Positions 35,742-43,600 of a stretch of DNA of 64,000 nucleotides are shown in pieces (positions within the stretch are counted from its first letter, which is position 1; every line of letters starts with the position of its first letter). The notes below the pieces were generated by a model. The model did not search any database and was not told the DNA's origin. It saw only the letters and a list, made by a program, of their open reading frames with translations. The DNA comes from an uncultured Collinsella sp. GTDB lineage: Bacteria; Actinomycetota; Coriobacteriia; Coriobacteriales; Coriobacteriaceae. The translations under genes were made by a program, and so were the position numbers. The stretch covers positions 1 through 64,000 of the forward strand of contig URKM01000001.1 of NCBI GenBank assembly GCA_900548365.1. Reading direction: 5' to 3'.

Positions 35742-37784
35742 CTATCGATCATGCGTGCCGCCGACCGAGGACACCGAGTCCTCGGAGCCGTAGATGACGC
35801 CTAGAACGTAGCGCGTGCCGACGAGCGCCGAAGTGGATCCGAATCCTCCGCGTTCGACCAACGTGGCGACAACGTATTTCGGATCGTCGGCGGGGGCGTA
35901 GGCGATGAACCACGCATACAGGTCGTTTCCCGTCTTCTCGCCCGTACCGGACTTTCCCGCGACCGTGACCCCGAGGCTGTTGAAATGGCTTGCCGTGGAA
36001 GCCGTATCGTAGATGACGCCCTTCATGCCGTTATGGACCAGATCGAGCTCGGACTGATCGTTCACAGAGACGTCTCTCAGCTCCTTGGGCTCGTAGGTCA
36101 CCGCATCGCCGTCGCCGTCGCGCGCGACGGCCGACAGGAATACATGGGGAACGTACTCCTTGCCGTCGTTGGCCAGACCCGAGTACACCGTCGCCATCTG
36201 AAGGGGCGTGACCAGGATATCTCCCTGGCCGATCGCGATATTCAGCATATCGCCCGCGCCCCAGCTACGTTCGGCATCGGACCAATTGGAGAAGAACTCC
36301 TTCTTCCATTCAGCGGTGGGGACGCGACCCGATGCCTCACTGGGGAGGTCGATGCCGGTCGTCTCGCCGAGGCCCCATCGGGTATACATTTCCTGCAGGC
36401 CCTCGGGATGCTCCTCGTTGTAGAAGAAGGCCTTTCCGATGTCGTAGAAAACGGGGTCGCAGGAATGTGCGATACCTTGCTGGAGGTTGAGGGTTCCGTG
36501 CCCGGCATGGTCCCAGCACCACCGGCCCGCGCCCTCGCCCAACCCGGTCCACCAACCGTTGCATGTCGTCGTGTTGCTCGCGGTGTACACGCCGTATTCT
36601 TGCGCGGCGAGCGCGGCGAGGGGCTTGATGGTGGAGGCGGACATATACTGGCCGCTTATACATCGATTGATGAGGGGGTTGCCGCTGTCCTCACCGTTCA
36701 GCTTGGACCAGTCGTCGTTCGAGACACCGCCGATGAAGACGGACGGATCGAACGACGGAGCGCTCGCCATGCCGAGGATGTCGCCGTTGGTGCAATCCAT
36801 GCAGATGCAGGCGCCCGCATCCGAGGTATACCCCGACTGCTTGCCTGCGGCCATGGCCCGTGCGAGGCCCTCCTCGCAGGCCTGCTGGATCTTGAGATCG
36901 AGCGTGAGCTTGATATCGCTTCCAGCGCGAGGCGGAACGGCGCCCGCCTTACCCGTCACGTTACCGGCGGCATCGACCTGCACGGTCTGCTCGCCGCGGA
37001 TACCCTGGAGCAAGCGCTCGTAATGAACCTCGACACCCGCTTGCCCCACGATGTCGCCCGATTGGTACGTCACGGTGCTCGCATCCGCCTCATCGCCCTC
37101 CTCCTGGGCGTTCAGCTGCTCACTGGTGATCGTGCCGGTATAGCCGAGGACATGGCTGGCAAGCGAGCCATACGGATAGACGCGCTGGGTGCGCTCCTCG
37201 ATCTGGATCCCCTCGAAATCGGAGGCGTGCTCCTTGATATGGGCGACGGTCGACATGCGAACATCCGAGGCGACAGTATGGATGCTTTGAGCGCTTTGGG
37301 AGTAGTCGAGGATATTGCGCCTGACGGCGGTATACGGCAGGCCAAGAACGTTTGCGAGGTGGCGAACGGCAATCGCATCGGAGGCGAAGTCACGGTAGGC
37401 GCCGACCACGAGGGACGGACGGTTGGTGACGAGCTCGACACCGTTTCGATCCAGAATGCGCCCGCGCGGAGCAGGCGTGGTGACGGTTCGCATCTGATTT
37501 TGGAGCGAGAGCTCTTCATAATGGTCGGAAGAGACCATCTGCATGCTCCACAGCTTGGCGATAACCGCCGTGAAAACGGCGCCGACCCCCATCGTAAGAA
37601 GCTGGAACCTGCCCTTCATCGCAACCCCGGGGGTATTGCCCTCCCCCTCGGCCGCGCGCGGCCTCGTCCCGGTGCTTGTGTCGAAGGTGAACTTTCCAGA
37701 ATAGCCGCGCAGGAAGAATAGCGATCCGATGATCGCTATCGCGAGGATGATTCCTGCGACGATGACGACGAGCTGCGCATCCAT
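35742..37784 (-). CDS. mrdA: Penicillin-binding protein 2 with two N-terminal membrane segments
   Basis: Class B transpeptidase that cross-links elongation peptidoglycan. 680 aa: hydrophobic segment 1 at 4-26, polar linker 27-57, hydrophobic segment 2 at 58-82, then dimerisation domain (PAPRGRILDRNGVELVTNRP) and transpeptidase domain with Ser384-x-x-Lys387 (SASTIKPLAAL), SCD at 441-443 and KSGTGEK near the C-terminus. PBP2 normally has one N-terminal TM; the extra one is supported by a perfect ribosome site (37791-37800) in front of the first ATG. With two TMs the catalytic domain would still be outside if the N-terminus is also outside, or the first segment may be cleaved. Confidence 0.95.
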   Translation of the reverse strand: MDAQLVVIVAGIILAIAIIGSLFFLRGYSGKFTFDTSTGTRPRAAEGEGNTPGVAMKGRFQLLTMGVGAVFTAVIAKLWSMQMVSSDHYEELSLQNQMRTVTTPAPRGRILDRNGVELVTNRPSLVVGAYRDFASDAIAVRHLANVLGLPYTAVRRNILDYSQSAQSIHTVASDVRMSTVAHIKEHASDFEGIQIEERTQRVYPYGSLASHVLGYTGTITSEQLNAQEEGDEADASTVTYQSGDIVGQAGVEVHYERLLQGIRGEQTVQVDAAGNVTGKAGAVPPRAGSDIKLTLDLKIQQACEEGLARAMAAGKQSGYTSDAGACICMDCTNGDILGMASAPSFDPSVFIGGVSNDDWSKLNGEDSGNPLINRCISGQYMSASTIKPLAALAAQEYGVYTASNTTTCNGWWTGLGEGAGRWCWDHAGHGTLNLQQGIAHSCDPVFYDIGKAFFYNEEHPEGLQEMYTRWGLGETTGIDLPSEASGRVPTAEWKKEFFSNWSDAERSWGAGDMLNIAIGQGDILVTPLQMATVYSGLANDGKEYVPHVFLSAVARDGDGDAVTYEPKELRDVSVNDQSELDLVHNGMKGVIYDTASTASHFNSLGVTVAGKSGTGEKTGNDLYAWFIAYAPADDPKYVVATLVERGGFGSTSALVGTRYVLGVIYGSEDSVSSVGGTHDR

Positions 37785-37790
37785 CGAGCG

Positions 37791-37800
37791 ATCACCTCCT
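37791..37800 (-). promoter_or_regulatory. Full-consensus ribosome binding site of mrdA
   Basis: AGGAGGTGAT on the minus strand, 6 nt before the ATG at 37784 and overlapping the mreD stop. It fixes the upstream start and thus the extra N-terminal hydrophobic segment of PBP2. Confidence 0.8.
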
Positions 37801-38353
37801 ACTTCAAGCTTTTATACGACTTGAATCGTGTACCCTTCGAACGTGCGGTAAAACCCTTCTTGGACTCTGTTGACGAACCGAACACAAGAAACGGAATGGC
37901 GGCAAGTATATCGAGAACGCTCGATGCCACGCCATGGACGAGCAGGGCGGAGACCAGGCTGGACTCGATACCGAGCAGGAACAGGGCGAATCCGTACGCA
38001 AGGTTGACGCCGAACGCAGCAACGCCGACCAGGCGCAGCGTGTTCGAGGAGAACCCTCCCCCCATACCATGCGATACCATCGACAGAAAGAAGCAGGCAA
38101 GGGTGAGGAGCAGCGACATCAGCCCCACGGGTACGGCCGAAGTGAAATCGAAGAATAGGCCGGCGAAGAATCCAGCCAGGACGGCGCTCCTGATGTCGCA
38201 CGCGGGCGCCATGGTGAGCGCGAGAACGACCATGAAATTAAACCTACCGCCGAACAGGGAGACCTGCGGAGCGACGGCGAGCTGGAGCACCGCGGCTGCG
38301 GCGCAGACGACCAGCACCGTGCGACGAGCGCGTGCAGGATCACGAACCTCCAT
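37799..38353 (-). CDS. mreD: Rod shape-determining protein MreD
   Basis: 184-aa membrane protein with about five hydrophobic segments (TVLVVCAAAAVLQLAVAPQV, FNFMVVLALTMAPAC, AVLAGFFAGLFFDF, GLMSLLLTLACFFLSMV and two more). The GFFAGLFFDF pattern is typical of MreD. Basic C-terminal tail. ATG at 38353 with GGGGGG 8 nt upstream; the open frame upstream runs inside mreC. Scaffold part of the elongasome. Confidence 0.92.
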   Translation of the reverse strand: MEVRDPARARRTVLVVCAAAAVLQLAVAPQVSLFGGRFNFMVVLALTMAPACDIRSAVLAGFFAGLFFDFTSAVPVGLMSLLLTLACFFLSMVSHGMGGGFSSNTLRLVGVAAFGVNLAYGFALFLLGIESSLVSALLVHGVASSVLDILAAIPFLVFGSSTESKKGFTARSKGTRFKSYKSLK

Positions 38354-38366
38354 ACCGAGCACCCCC

Positions 38367-39329
38367 CTACTCTGCCTGACTTGATGAATCATCGGATGAA
38401 GCGCTGGCGGAGCCGGTACCCGTCGCCTGCGTATTCGCCTCGGCGACATCCTCGTCCGACGCCGCCTGCTCCGCCGCCACCGAGGTGATGACGAGGACCT
38501 CCTCGTTGTTCTCCGCCAGCGACTGCGCGCGAACGGTGACGGTATAGTACGTCGCGTTGCTCGCCCGGTTGACGGAGGTCACGGTACCGAGCGGCAGACC
38601 CTTGGGAAAGACGCCGCCCAAACCCGAGGTGATGACGATATCGCCCACGCTCACATCGGAGTCGGCGGTCACGTAGTTCAGCAAGAGGGAGCCATCGGGC
38701 TGCCCCTGCAGAATACCCTGCGCGCGCGACCGCTGCACCATCGCGGAGATACCCGAGTTCTCATCGGTGAGCAGACGAACGGTGGAAGAGCTCGCGGAAA
38801 CCTCTACGATCTGGCCGATAGCGCCACCGGAGTTGCAGACCGCCATGCCCACTTCGAGGCCGTCGATCGTACCCTTGTCGATCGTAACCGTCTGCGACCA
38901 GGCATCGCTCGAGCCGCCGACGATGCGCGCAGCGGTCGACTCGAGGCTGTACGTCGACTGGAGGCCAAGCAGCCCTTCAAGTCGCTCCGCGGTCTTTTCC
39001 GCTTCGGTCAGCTTGGCGACCTCGGCGGTCAGCTGTTCGTTTTGCTCGCGAAGCTCGGAAAGCGTTTCCTGGGGCGCGGTCACGTTCGACACGACGTTGC
39101 CGATCGCGTGAAACGGCGCGGCGACGACCGAACCCACCATACGCACGGGCGTGGTGACCGTATTGACCACGCTGCGAACGCTATGGATGGGACCGCTCTC
39201 CCCCTCTCGAATATAGAACGTCAGAAGAAGGAGCGAGATGAGGCAACACAGTACAAACGGGCGCATGCCGCTGGATTGCTGCTTTGTTTTGAGCGTCGAG
39301 GGGTAACGCTTCTTGCTCGAACGAGGCAA
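38367..39329 (-). CDS. mreC: Rod shape-determining protein MreC
   Basis: 320-aa bitopic protein: basic cytoplasmic N-terminus, TM at about 23-40 (RPFVLCCLISLLLLTFYIR), coiled coil (about 90-120, LSELREQNEQLTAEVAKLTE), beta-barrel domains containing IDKGTIDGLEVGMAV and GDIVITSGLGGVFPKGLPLG. A Ser/Ala/Asp-rich disordered C-terminal tail of about 40 residues is extra. Only TTG is available just downstream of an in-frame stop, at 39329; AGGGG lies 11 nt upstream. An ATG at residue 22 lacks any ribosome site. Connects MreB to PBP2/RodA. Confidence 0.94.
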   Translation of the reverse strand: MPRSSKKRYPSTLKTKQQSSGMRPFVLCCLISLLLLTFYIREGESGPIHSVRSVVNTVTTPVRMVGSVVAAPFHAIGNVVSNVTAPQETLSELREQNEQLTAEVAKLTEAEKTAERLEGLLGLQSTYSLESTAARIVGGSSDAWSQTVTIDKGTIDGLEVGMAVCNSGGAIGQIVEVSASSSTVRLLTDENSGISAMVQRSRAQGILQGQPDGSLLLNYVTADSDVSVGDIVITSGLGGVFPKGLPLGTVTSVNRASNATYYTVTVRAQSLAENNEEVLVITSVAAEQAASDEDVAEANTQATGTGSASASSDDSSSQAE

Positions 39330-39343
39330 ACCGGATCAAACCC

Positions 39344-40393
39344 CTACGCGTTGCTCTGGACGAAGCCGCCGTCGAAGGCATTGGCCTCGAGCACGCGAGC
39401 GCAGCCGTTCACAACGTTGTCGAGGGCGGTGGGGCTCACGTTCACCGCAACGCCCGTCTCGTCGCGAAGGCGGACATCGAGACCGCGAAGCATCGCGCCG
39501 CCGCCGGTGAGCAGGATACCGTAGTACATAAGGTCGCTTGCAAGGTCGGGCGGCGTTGCATCGAGCGCGTCCTTGACCGCCTTGGACATCTCATCGAGAG
39601 GCTTGTTCAACGCTCGACGAATCTCCTCGCTCTCGATACGGACCGTCTTCGGGAGACCGGAAATAACATCGCGGCCGTTGACCTCGACGTCGAGCTCGTC
39701 TTTGAGCGGCACCGCCGAACCGACCTTGATCTTGATGTCCTCTGCGGTGCGCTCGCCGATCGCAAGGTTGTAGGCATCGCGGACGTGCGTGAGAATAGCC
39801 TGATCGAATTCATCACCTGCGACGCGAATCGACTGGGAAACGACGATGCCGCCCATTGCGATGACCGCGACCTCGGTCGTGCCGCCGCCGATATCGATGA
39901 CCATAGAACCGGTAGGCTCTTCGACAGGTAGATCAGCTCCGATGGCTGCGGCCATCGGCTCTTCGATGAGATATGCCTGCCGGGCGCCGGCCTGGATGGT
40001 CGCCTCGAAGACGGCGCGCTTCTCGACGCTGGTAACACCGGAGGGGACGCAGACGACCACGCGCGGGCGCGGCGTCCACGGATAGCGCTTCTCGCTTGCC
40101 TTGTCGATAAAGTACCGCAGCATGGCCTCGGTTACATCGAAGTCGGCGATGACGCCATCCTTCAAGGGGCGAACGGCGACGATGTTGCCGGGTGTACGGC
40201 CGAGCATGCGCTTGGCCTCGATACCGACGGCGAGGATGCGCTCGTCGTTCTTATCGATAGCGACCACGGAGGGCTCGCGGATCACGATGCCCTTACCGCG
40301 AACGGAAACAAGGGTATTAGCGGTTCCAAGGTCGATGGCAAGGTCGCCATCGTATTGACCGAAGAACATATCCATCAAAGAAAACAAAGTCAC
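39344..40393 (-). CDS. mreB: Rod shape-determining actin homologue MreB
   Basis: Actin-fold ATPase forming membrane filaments that orient wall synthesis. Motifs: AIDLGTANTLV (phosphate 1), VCVPSGVTSVEKRA, VIDIGGGTTEVAVIAMGG (phosphate 2), LLTGGGAMLRGLD (adenosine). The N-terminus LFSLMDMFFGQYDG contains a hydrophobic helix suited to membrane binding. Start is uncertain: GTG at 40393, TTG at 40387 (GGAG 5 nt upstream) or ATG at 40375 are all in frame. 349 aa from the longest. Heads the mreBCD-mrdA-rodA series. Confidence 0.95.
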   Translation of the reverse strand: MTLFSLMDMFFGQYDGDLAIDLGTANTLVSVRGKGIVIREPSVVAIDKNDERILAVGIEAKRMLGRTPGNIVAVRPLKDGVIADFDVTEAMLRYFIDKASEKRYPWTPRPRVVVCVPSGVTSVEKRAVFEATIQAGARQAYLIEEPMAAAIGADLPVEEPTGSMVIDIGGGTTEVAVIAMGGIVVSQSIRVAGDEFDQAILTHVRDAYNLAIGERTAEDIKIKVGSAVPLKDELDVEVNGRDVISGLPKTVRIESEEIRRALNKPLDEMSKAVKDALDATPPDLASDLMYYGILLTGGGAMLRGLDVRLRDETGVAVNVSPTALDNVVNGCARVLEANAFDGGFVQSNA

Positions 40394-40432
40394 TCCAAAA
40401 GGTACGGTGGGTCCTAAGCAGTGTAACGCGAA

Positions 40433-40465
40433 ATATCGGCCCCGCGAAGCCCGCGGAGCCGATAT
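40433..40465 (-). terminator. Hairpin terminator candidate after the TPR gene
   Basis: 14-bp stem with one G-U (40452-40465 with 40433-40446) and a 5-nt loop, followed on the minus strand by TTCGCGTT, a poor U tract. It separates the TPR gene from mreB. Confidence 0.6.
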
Positions 40466-40479
40466 GAGAAACTTACCAT

Positions 40480-41847
40480 TTATTCGGAGACGACTTCACC
40501 GGATTCTTCGGAGCCGGAATCCTCCGCAGTCGAAGAAGCTCCGCCGTCGCGATCCTGCGAGCCGGAGTCCTTGTCATCCTGGGACGATTCGAAATCAAGC
40601 GCCACGTTGGATACGGCCCATCCAAGCCCCTCGCGAACAAAAGACACCTCGTACTGCGCGGTACCGCCCTTCGACAGCTCGACCGAGACCGTAGCCGTGG
40701 ATTCGGTCATGGAACGGTCCATCGCCTCGATGGTGGGCGTCGCGCCGTCGGGAATGGAGGCTGCGATAATGGCCTTGGAATCCTCATTCAGGCCCGAAGC
40801 GAGATAGGAATCGGTTTCGGTGCCGTTGGTCACGGCATCGAACAGGCCCGTCAGGACATCCTGCTGCGTGGGATAACCGTAACCGCGCGTGTAGGCAAAC
40901 GCGAGGCCGCCGGCTGCAAGGGCGAGCAGCAAGACGATTACCAGGAACACCTTGAGCCCGGTATGGCGACGGCGCCGACGAACCTTCATCTCCTTCTTGT
41001 CCTGCTGGATCATCTCGGATTCGGAGAGCGTGAAGAAGCCGGTATCCGAGGGATCCGGAATGAAGCTGCCCGACTGCCCGAGGGGATCGAGGGGATCGAC
41101 GCCGCCCTGGAACGCCCCGGTACTTGCGACCTCGGTCGACATGGAGCGCTGGGCGCTCAGCGCATCCTGGGCGCTGGAAAGGGCGACCTGCTGGTCGGAA
41201 GTGAGCTGGTAGATTCCGTCGGACGTGGCGCGCGTGAACGCGTCCACCGCATCAGACGGGCGGTTCGCCGCCGCGAGCGCCTGTCCGAGAGCGGCGTTGA
41301 TGGCGCGCGGATCATCATGGGGACCGACGAAATCGAGAGCCGTGCGGTACGATTCGACGGCGTCCTCGGGACGGCCGATCAAGACGAAGCAATCACCGAG
41401 GCTTGCGAGGGCAGAAGCGGGTGCGGGGTTCGCGCCATCGATGGCAGCCGAGCGGAAGGCGACGCCGGCGTCGGTCGGATTGCCGAGCTTAAGCAGGGCA
41501 TTGCCCAAACCCATATAGGCCTTGTAGGGAGTGGCATACGAGCTATCGGTAATCGCGCCGTTGAAGCTGGCCACGGCAGCCTCGAAATCTCCGGCGGCCG
41601 AGAGGGCCTTGCCCTGGTTCGTGAGAAGCGCGCCGCGCTTGCCGTAGGAGGCGTCGTTCAAAGCCGCCTCGTAAGCAGCGGCGGCGTCGTTGAAAAGACC
41701 AAGCCGCATCAACGAGTTGCCGCGCAGGTGGTCGGCTTCGCCGCATACCTCATCGGCGCTCTTGGCAGCAGAGAACATCTGGGCCGCAGCGGAGAAATCA
41801 CCTGCGCGATAAGCGGCGCGGGCCTGGTCAAGTAGCTGTGCGTTCAC
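40480..41847 (-). CDS. TPR-repeat protein with one membrane segment and extracytoplasmic domain
   Basis: 455 aa, no named family recognised. Residues 1-230 form about six TPR-like helix pairs (ARAAYRAGDFSAAAQMFSAA, RGNSLMRLGLFNDAAAAYEA, GLGNALLKLGNPTDAGVAFR). Then a polar linker (about 232-290), a Lys/Arg stretch VRRRRRH, one TM at about 297-319, and an outside domain of about 100 residues ending in a Ser/Asp/Glu-rich tail. The basic run before the TM predicts the TPR part inside the cell. GTG start with AAGGAG 5 nt upstream. Located between ppiA-like and mreB, so a role as a scaffold for envelope growth is possible but unproven. Confidence 0.8.
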   Translation of the reverse strand: MNAQLLDQARAAYRAGDFSAAAQMFSAAKSADEVCGEADHLRGNSLMRLGLFNDAAAAYEAALNDASYGKRGALLTNQGKALSAAGDFEAAVASFNGAITDSSYATPYKAYMGLGNALLKLGNPTDAGVAFRSAAIDGANPAPASALASLGDCFVLIGRPEDAVESYRTALDFVGPHDDPRAINAALGQALAAANRPSDAVDAFTRATSDGIYQLTSDQQVALSSAQDALSAQRSMSTEVASTGAFQGGVDPLDPLGQSGSFIPDPSDTGFFTLSESEMIQQDKKEMKVRRRRRHTGLKVFLVIVLLLALAAGGLAFAYTRGYGYPTQQDVLTGLFDAVTNGTETDSYLASGLNEDSKAIIAASIPDGATPTIEAMDRSMTESTATVSVELSKGGTAQYEVSFVREGLGWAVSNVALDFESSQDDKDSGSQDRDGGASSTAEDSGSEESGEVVSE

Positions 41848-41874
41848 GATTGCTCCTTATCGTCTTCGTTCGCC

Positions 41875-42414
41875 CTAGGCGACATGCTCAATCTCGATAT
41901 GAACGATCTCATCGCCGGCGCGCAGCTTGGAGATGACATCGAGGCCCTCGAGCGTCGTCCCGAAGACCGTGTAGCCGGAGTCGAGGTTGTGCTGGGGACC
42001 GAGGCAGAAATAGAACTGCGAGCCCGCGGAATCCGGCATCATGGAGCGCGCCATGGCCAGGGCGCCGTCAACATGGCTGTTGTTGGGGTTGGTCAGGTAC
42101 TCCGCCTTGATGCAGTACCCCGGCCCACCGGTTCCCGGCATGCCGTCGGGGCCCTCGACGCCGCGGGCGACGTCTTCACGGGACATATCGCGCGTGTTCG
42201 GGCAGCCGCCCTGGATAACGAACCCGGGAACATAGCGATGGAACTTCAAGCCGTCATAGAACCCCATCGTGGAAAGCTCGCAGAAATTTGCAACGTGGAT
42301 GGGCGCGCCGGCACCATCGAGCTTGACACGGATCGTTCCCTGCGACGTCTCGATGACCGCCACCTCGTCGCCGGCAACCTGATACTCGGGGGTATGGAGA
42401 CTCTTTCCAAACAT
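41875..42414 (-). CDS. Cyclophilin-type peptidyl-prolyl isomerase
   Basis: 179-aa cytoplasmic enzyme with no signal peptide. Core: FCELSTMGFYDGLKFHRYVP, GFVIQGGCPNTRD, GSQFYFCLGPQHNLDSGYTV and FGTTLEGLDVI. The Arg of FHR and the FVIQGG and QFYF elements that line the active site are present. ATG at 42414 with AAAGGG 7 nt upstream; the promoter at 42454-42462 is just upstream. Followed after 27 nt by the TPR gene. Confidence 0.93.
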   Translation of the reverse strand: MFGKSLHTPEYQVAGDEVAVIETSQGTIRVKLDGAGAPIHVANFCELSTMGFYDGLKFHRYVPGFVIQGGCPNTRDMSREDVARGVEGPDGMPGTGGPGYCIKAEYLTNPNNSHVDGALAMARSMMPDSAGSQFYFCLGPQHNLDSGYTVFGTTLEGLDVISKLRAGDEIVHIEIEHVA

Positions 42415-42453
42415 GCGGAACCCTTTCACCGAAATAAAAGATATATCTCTACA

Positions 42454-42462
42454 ATATTAGCA
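42454..42462 (-). promoter_or_regulatory. Extended -10 promoter of the cyclophilin-TPR unit
   Basis: Minus-strand TGC-TAATAT in an A/T-rich stretch, without a clear -35. Predicted leader about 33 nt. Confidence 0.5.
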
Positions 42463-42476
42463 ACTTTGCATTGATT

Positions 42477-43583
42477 TCACGAATTCGGCACGCTGGAGCT
42501 TTTTTCCACCGGGCAATAGGATTCGACGTGGGCGAAATAGGCATCGCGGGCCTCGGAATCCTCGGTAGCGCGCTCGCGGAGCGGGGCGAGGATCTCGTCT
42601 TGATGCTTCACCGGCAGGTCGGTCGTACCATCGAACGACAAGGAAATATCCCACGACGAGCAATAGATATCGACCCTCGTGCGCACCCAGCCGGCGAGCT
42701 GCTTGACATTCTCGACATCCTGGGCGTACTGGGTATCTTCGGGCAGCTCCAGGGAATCAAGGTCCTCTACCACCGCATCGAGCATATCGCGCGTGGCATA
42801 CGCAACGGCGGATTTCTCCTCGCGGACCGACCGGTCGCTGGCGATATAGCCGTAATTGTAGTCATCGATGATATCCCCGAGCGCATCGAAGGAATCGACC
42901 ACCTTGTTGTACGAAGAGCTGACGACTTGGAAGACGTCGGCATCGGTGGGCTCGGCGGGACCTTCGGGAATGGGCTCCGTATCGGCGGAAGGATCCTGGG
43001 GCAGCTGCCTGCTCGGATACATCTCGCTCGCCGCCTGCTCGAATGCGGCGATGAAACCCGGCATGACTCCGAACGGATCGTAGGTGACGAAGTAATATCC
43101 TCCGCCGAGAAGCGCCGCGAGGACGAGGACGGTGAACGCGGGCTTGAGGAATCGATTCTTCTTCTTGTGGTAGGGGTCCTCGCCGTCCGACAGCAGAGGG
43201 ACGCTGGCAGCACGCAGCTCATCGGCACGCAGCACGTTGGTCGACGAGGGATCGATGGAATCGGATAGCACCTGCGCTGCCGTGGGCGCCTGCTCGCGCG
43301 ATGCTGCGGCATCCGCATCGATCATCTGCTGCGTGAGACGGGGGAAATTCGCCGTTTTGCCAGCCGCGAGATCGGACGAGGAAGATTCCGTAGACAGGAT
43401 GCCCGGCGCAGGCCGCCCGCATTTCGGACACGTCCTGTCGTGGGAGGAAAGCCTGGCACCGCACCCCTCGCAGAACACGAAATCATCGTGCGAAGGCTGG
43501 TCGGATGCGCCCACGTATGCATTGCAATGGGGGCAGAAAGCAGCGTCGTCTTCGATTTTCTTGAAGCACTGGGGACAGATCAC
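42477..43583 (-). CDS. Double zinc-ribbon protein with one membrane segment and extracytoplasmic domain
   Basis: 368 aa. Two zinc ribbons at the N-terminus: Cys3/Cys6/Cys17/Cys20 (MICPQCFKKI..FCPHCNAY) and Cys38/Cys41/Cys52/Cys55 (FCEGCGARL..TCPKCGRP). Polar linker, then KKKNRF and one TM (about 146-165), then an outside domain of about 200 residues, probably helical, with acidic and Tyr-rich segments. GTG start with AGAGGT 4 nt upstream, 17 nt after the acn stop, so it may share that transcript. No family name can be given; zinc ribbon plus TM proteins of this design are frequent in Gram-positives and often uncharacterised. Confidence 0.8.
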   Translation of the reverse strand: MICPQCFKKIEDDAAFCPHCNAYVGASDQPSHDDFVFCEGCGARLSSHDRTCPKCGRPAPGILSTESSSSDLAAGKTANFPRLTQQMIDADAAASREQAPTAAQVLSDSIDPSSTNVLRADELRAASVPLLSDGEDPYHKKKNRFLKPAFTVLVLAALLGGGYYFVTYDPFGVMPGFIAAFEQAASEMYPSRQLPQDPSADTEPIPEGPAEPTDADVFQVVSSSYNKVVDSFDALGDIIDDYNYGYIASDRSVREEKSAVAYATRDMLDAVVEDLDSLELPEDTQYAQDVENVKQLAGWVRTRVDIYCSSWDISLSFDGTTDLPVKHQDEILAPLRERATEDSEARDAYFAHVESYCPVEKSSSVPNS

Positions 43584-43600
43584 GCCTACCTCTTTCGCGA

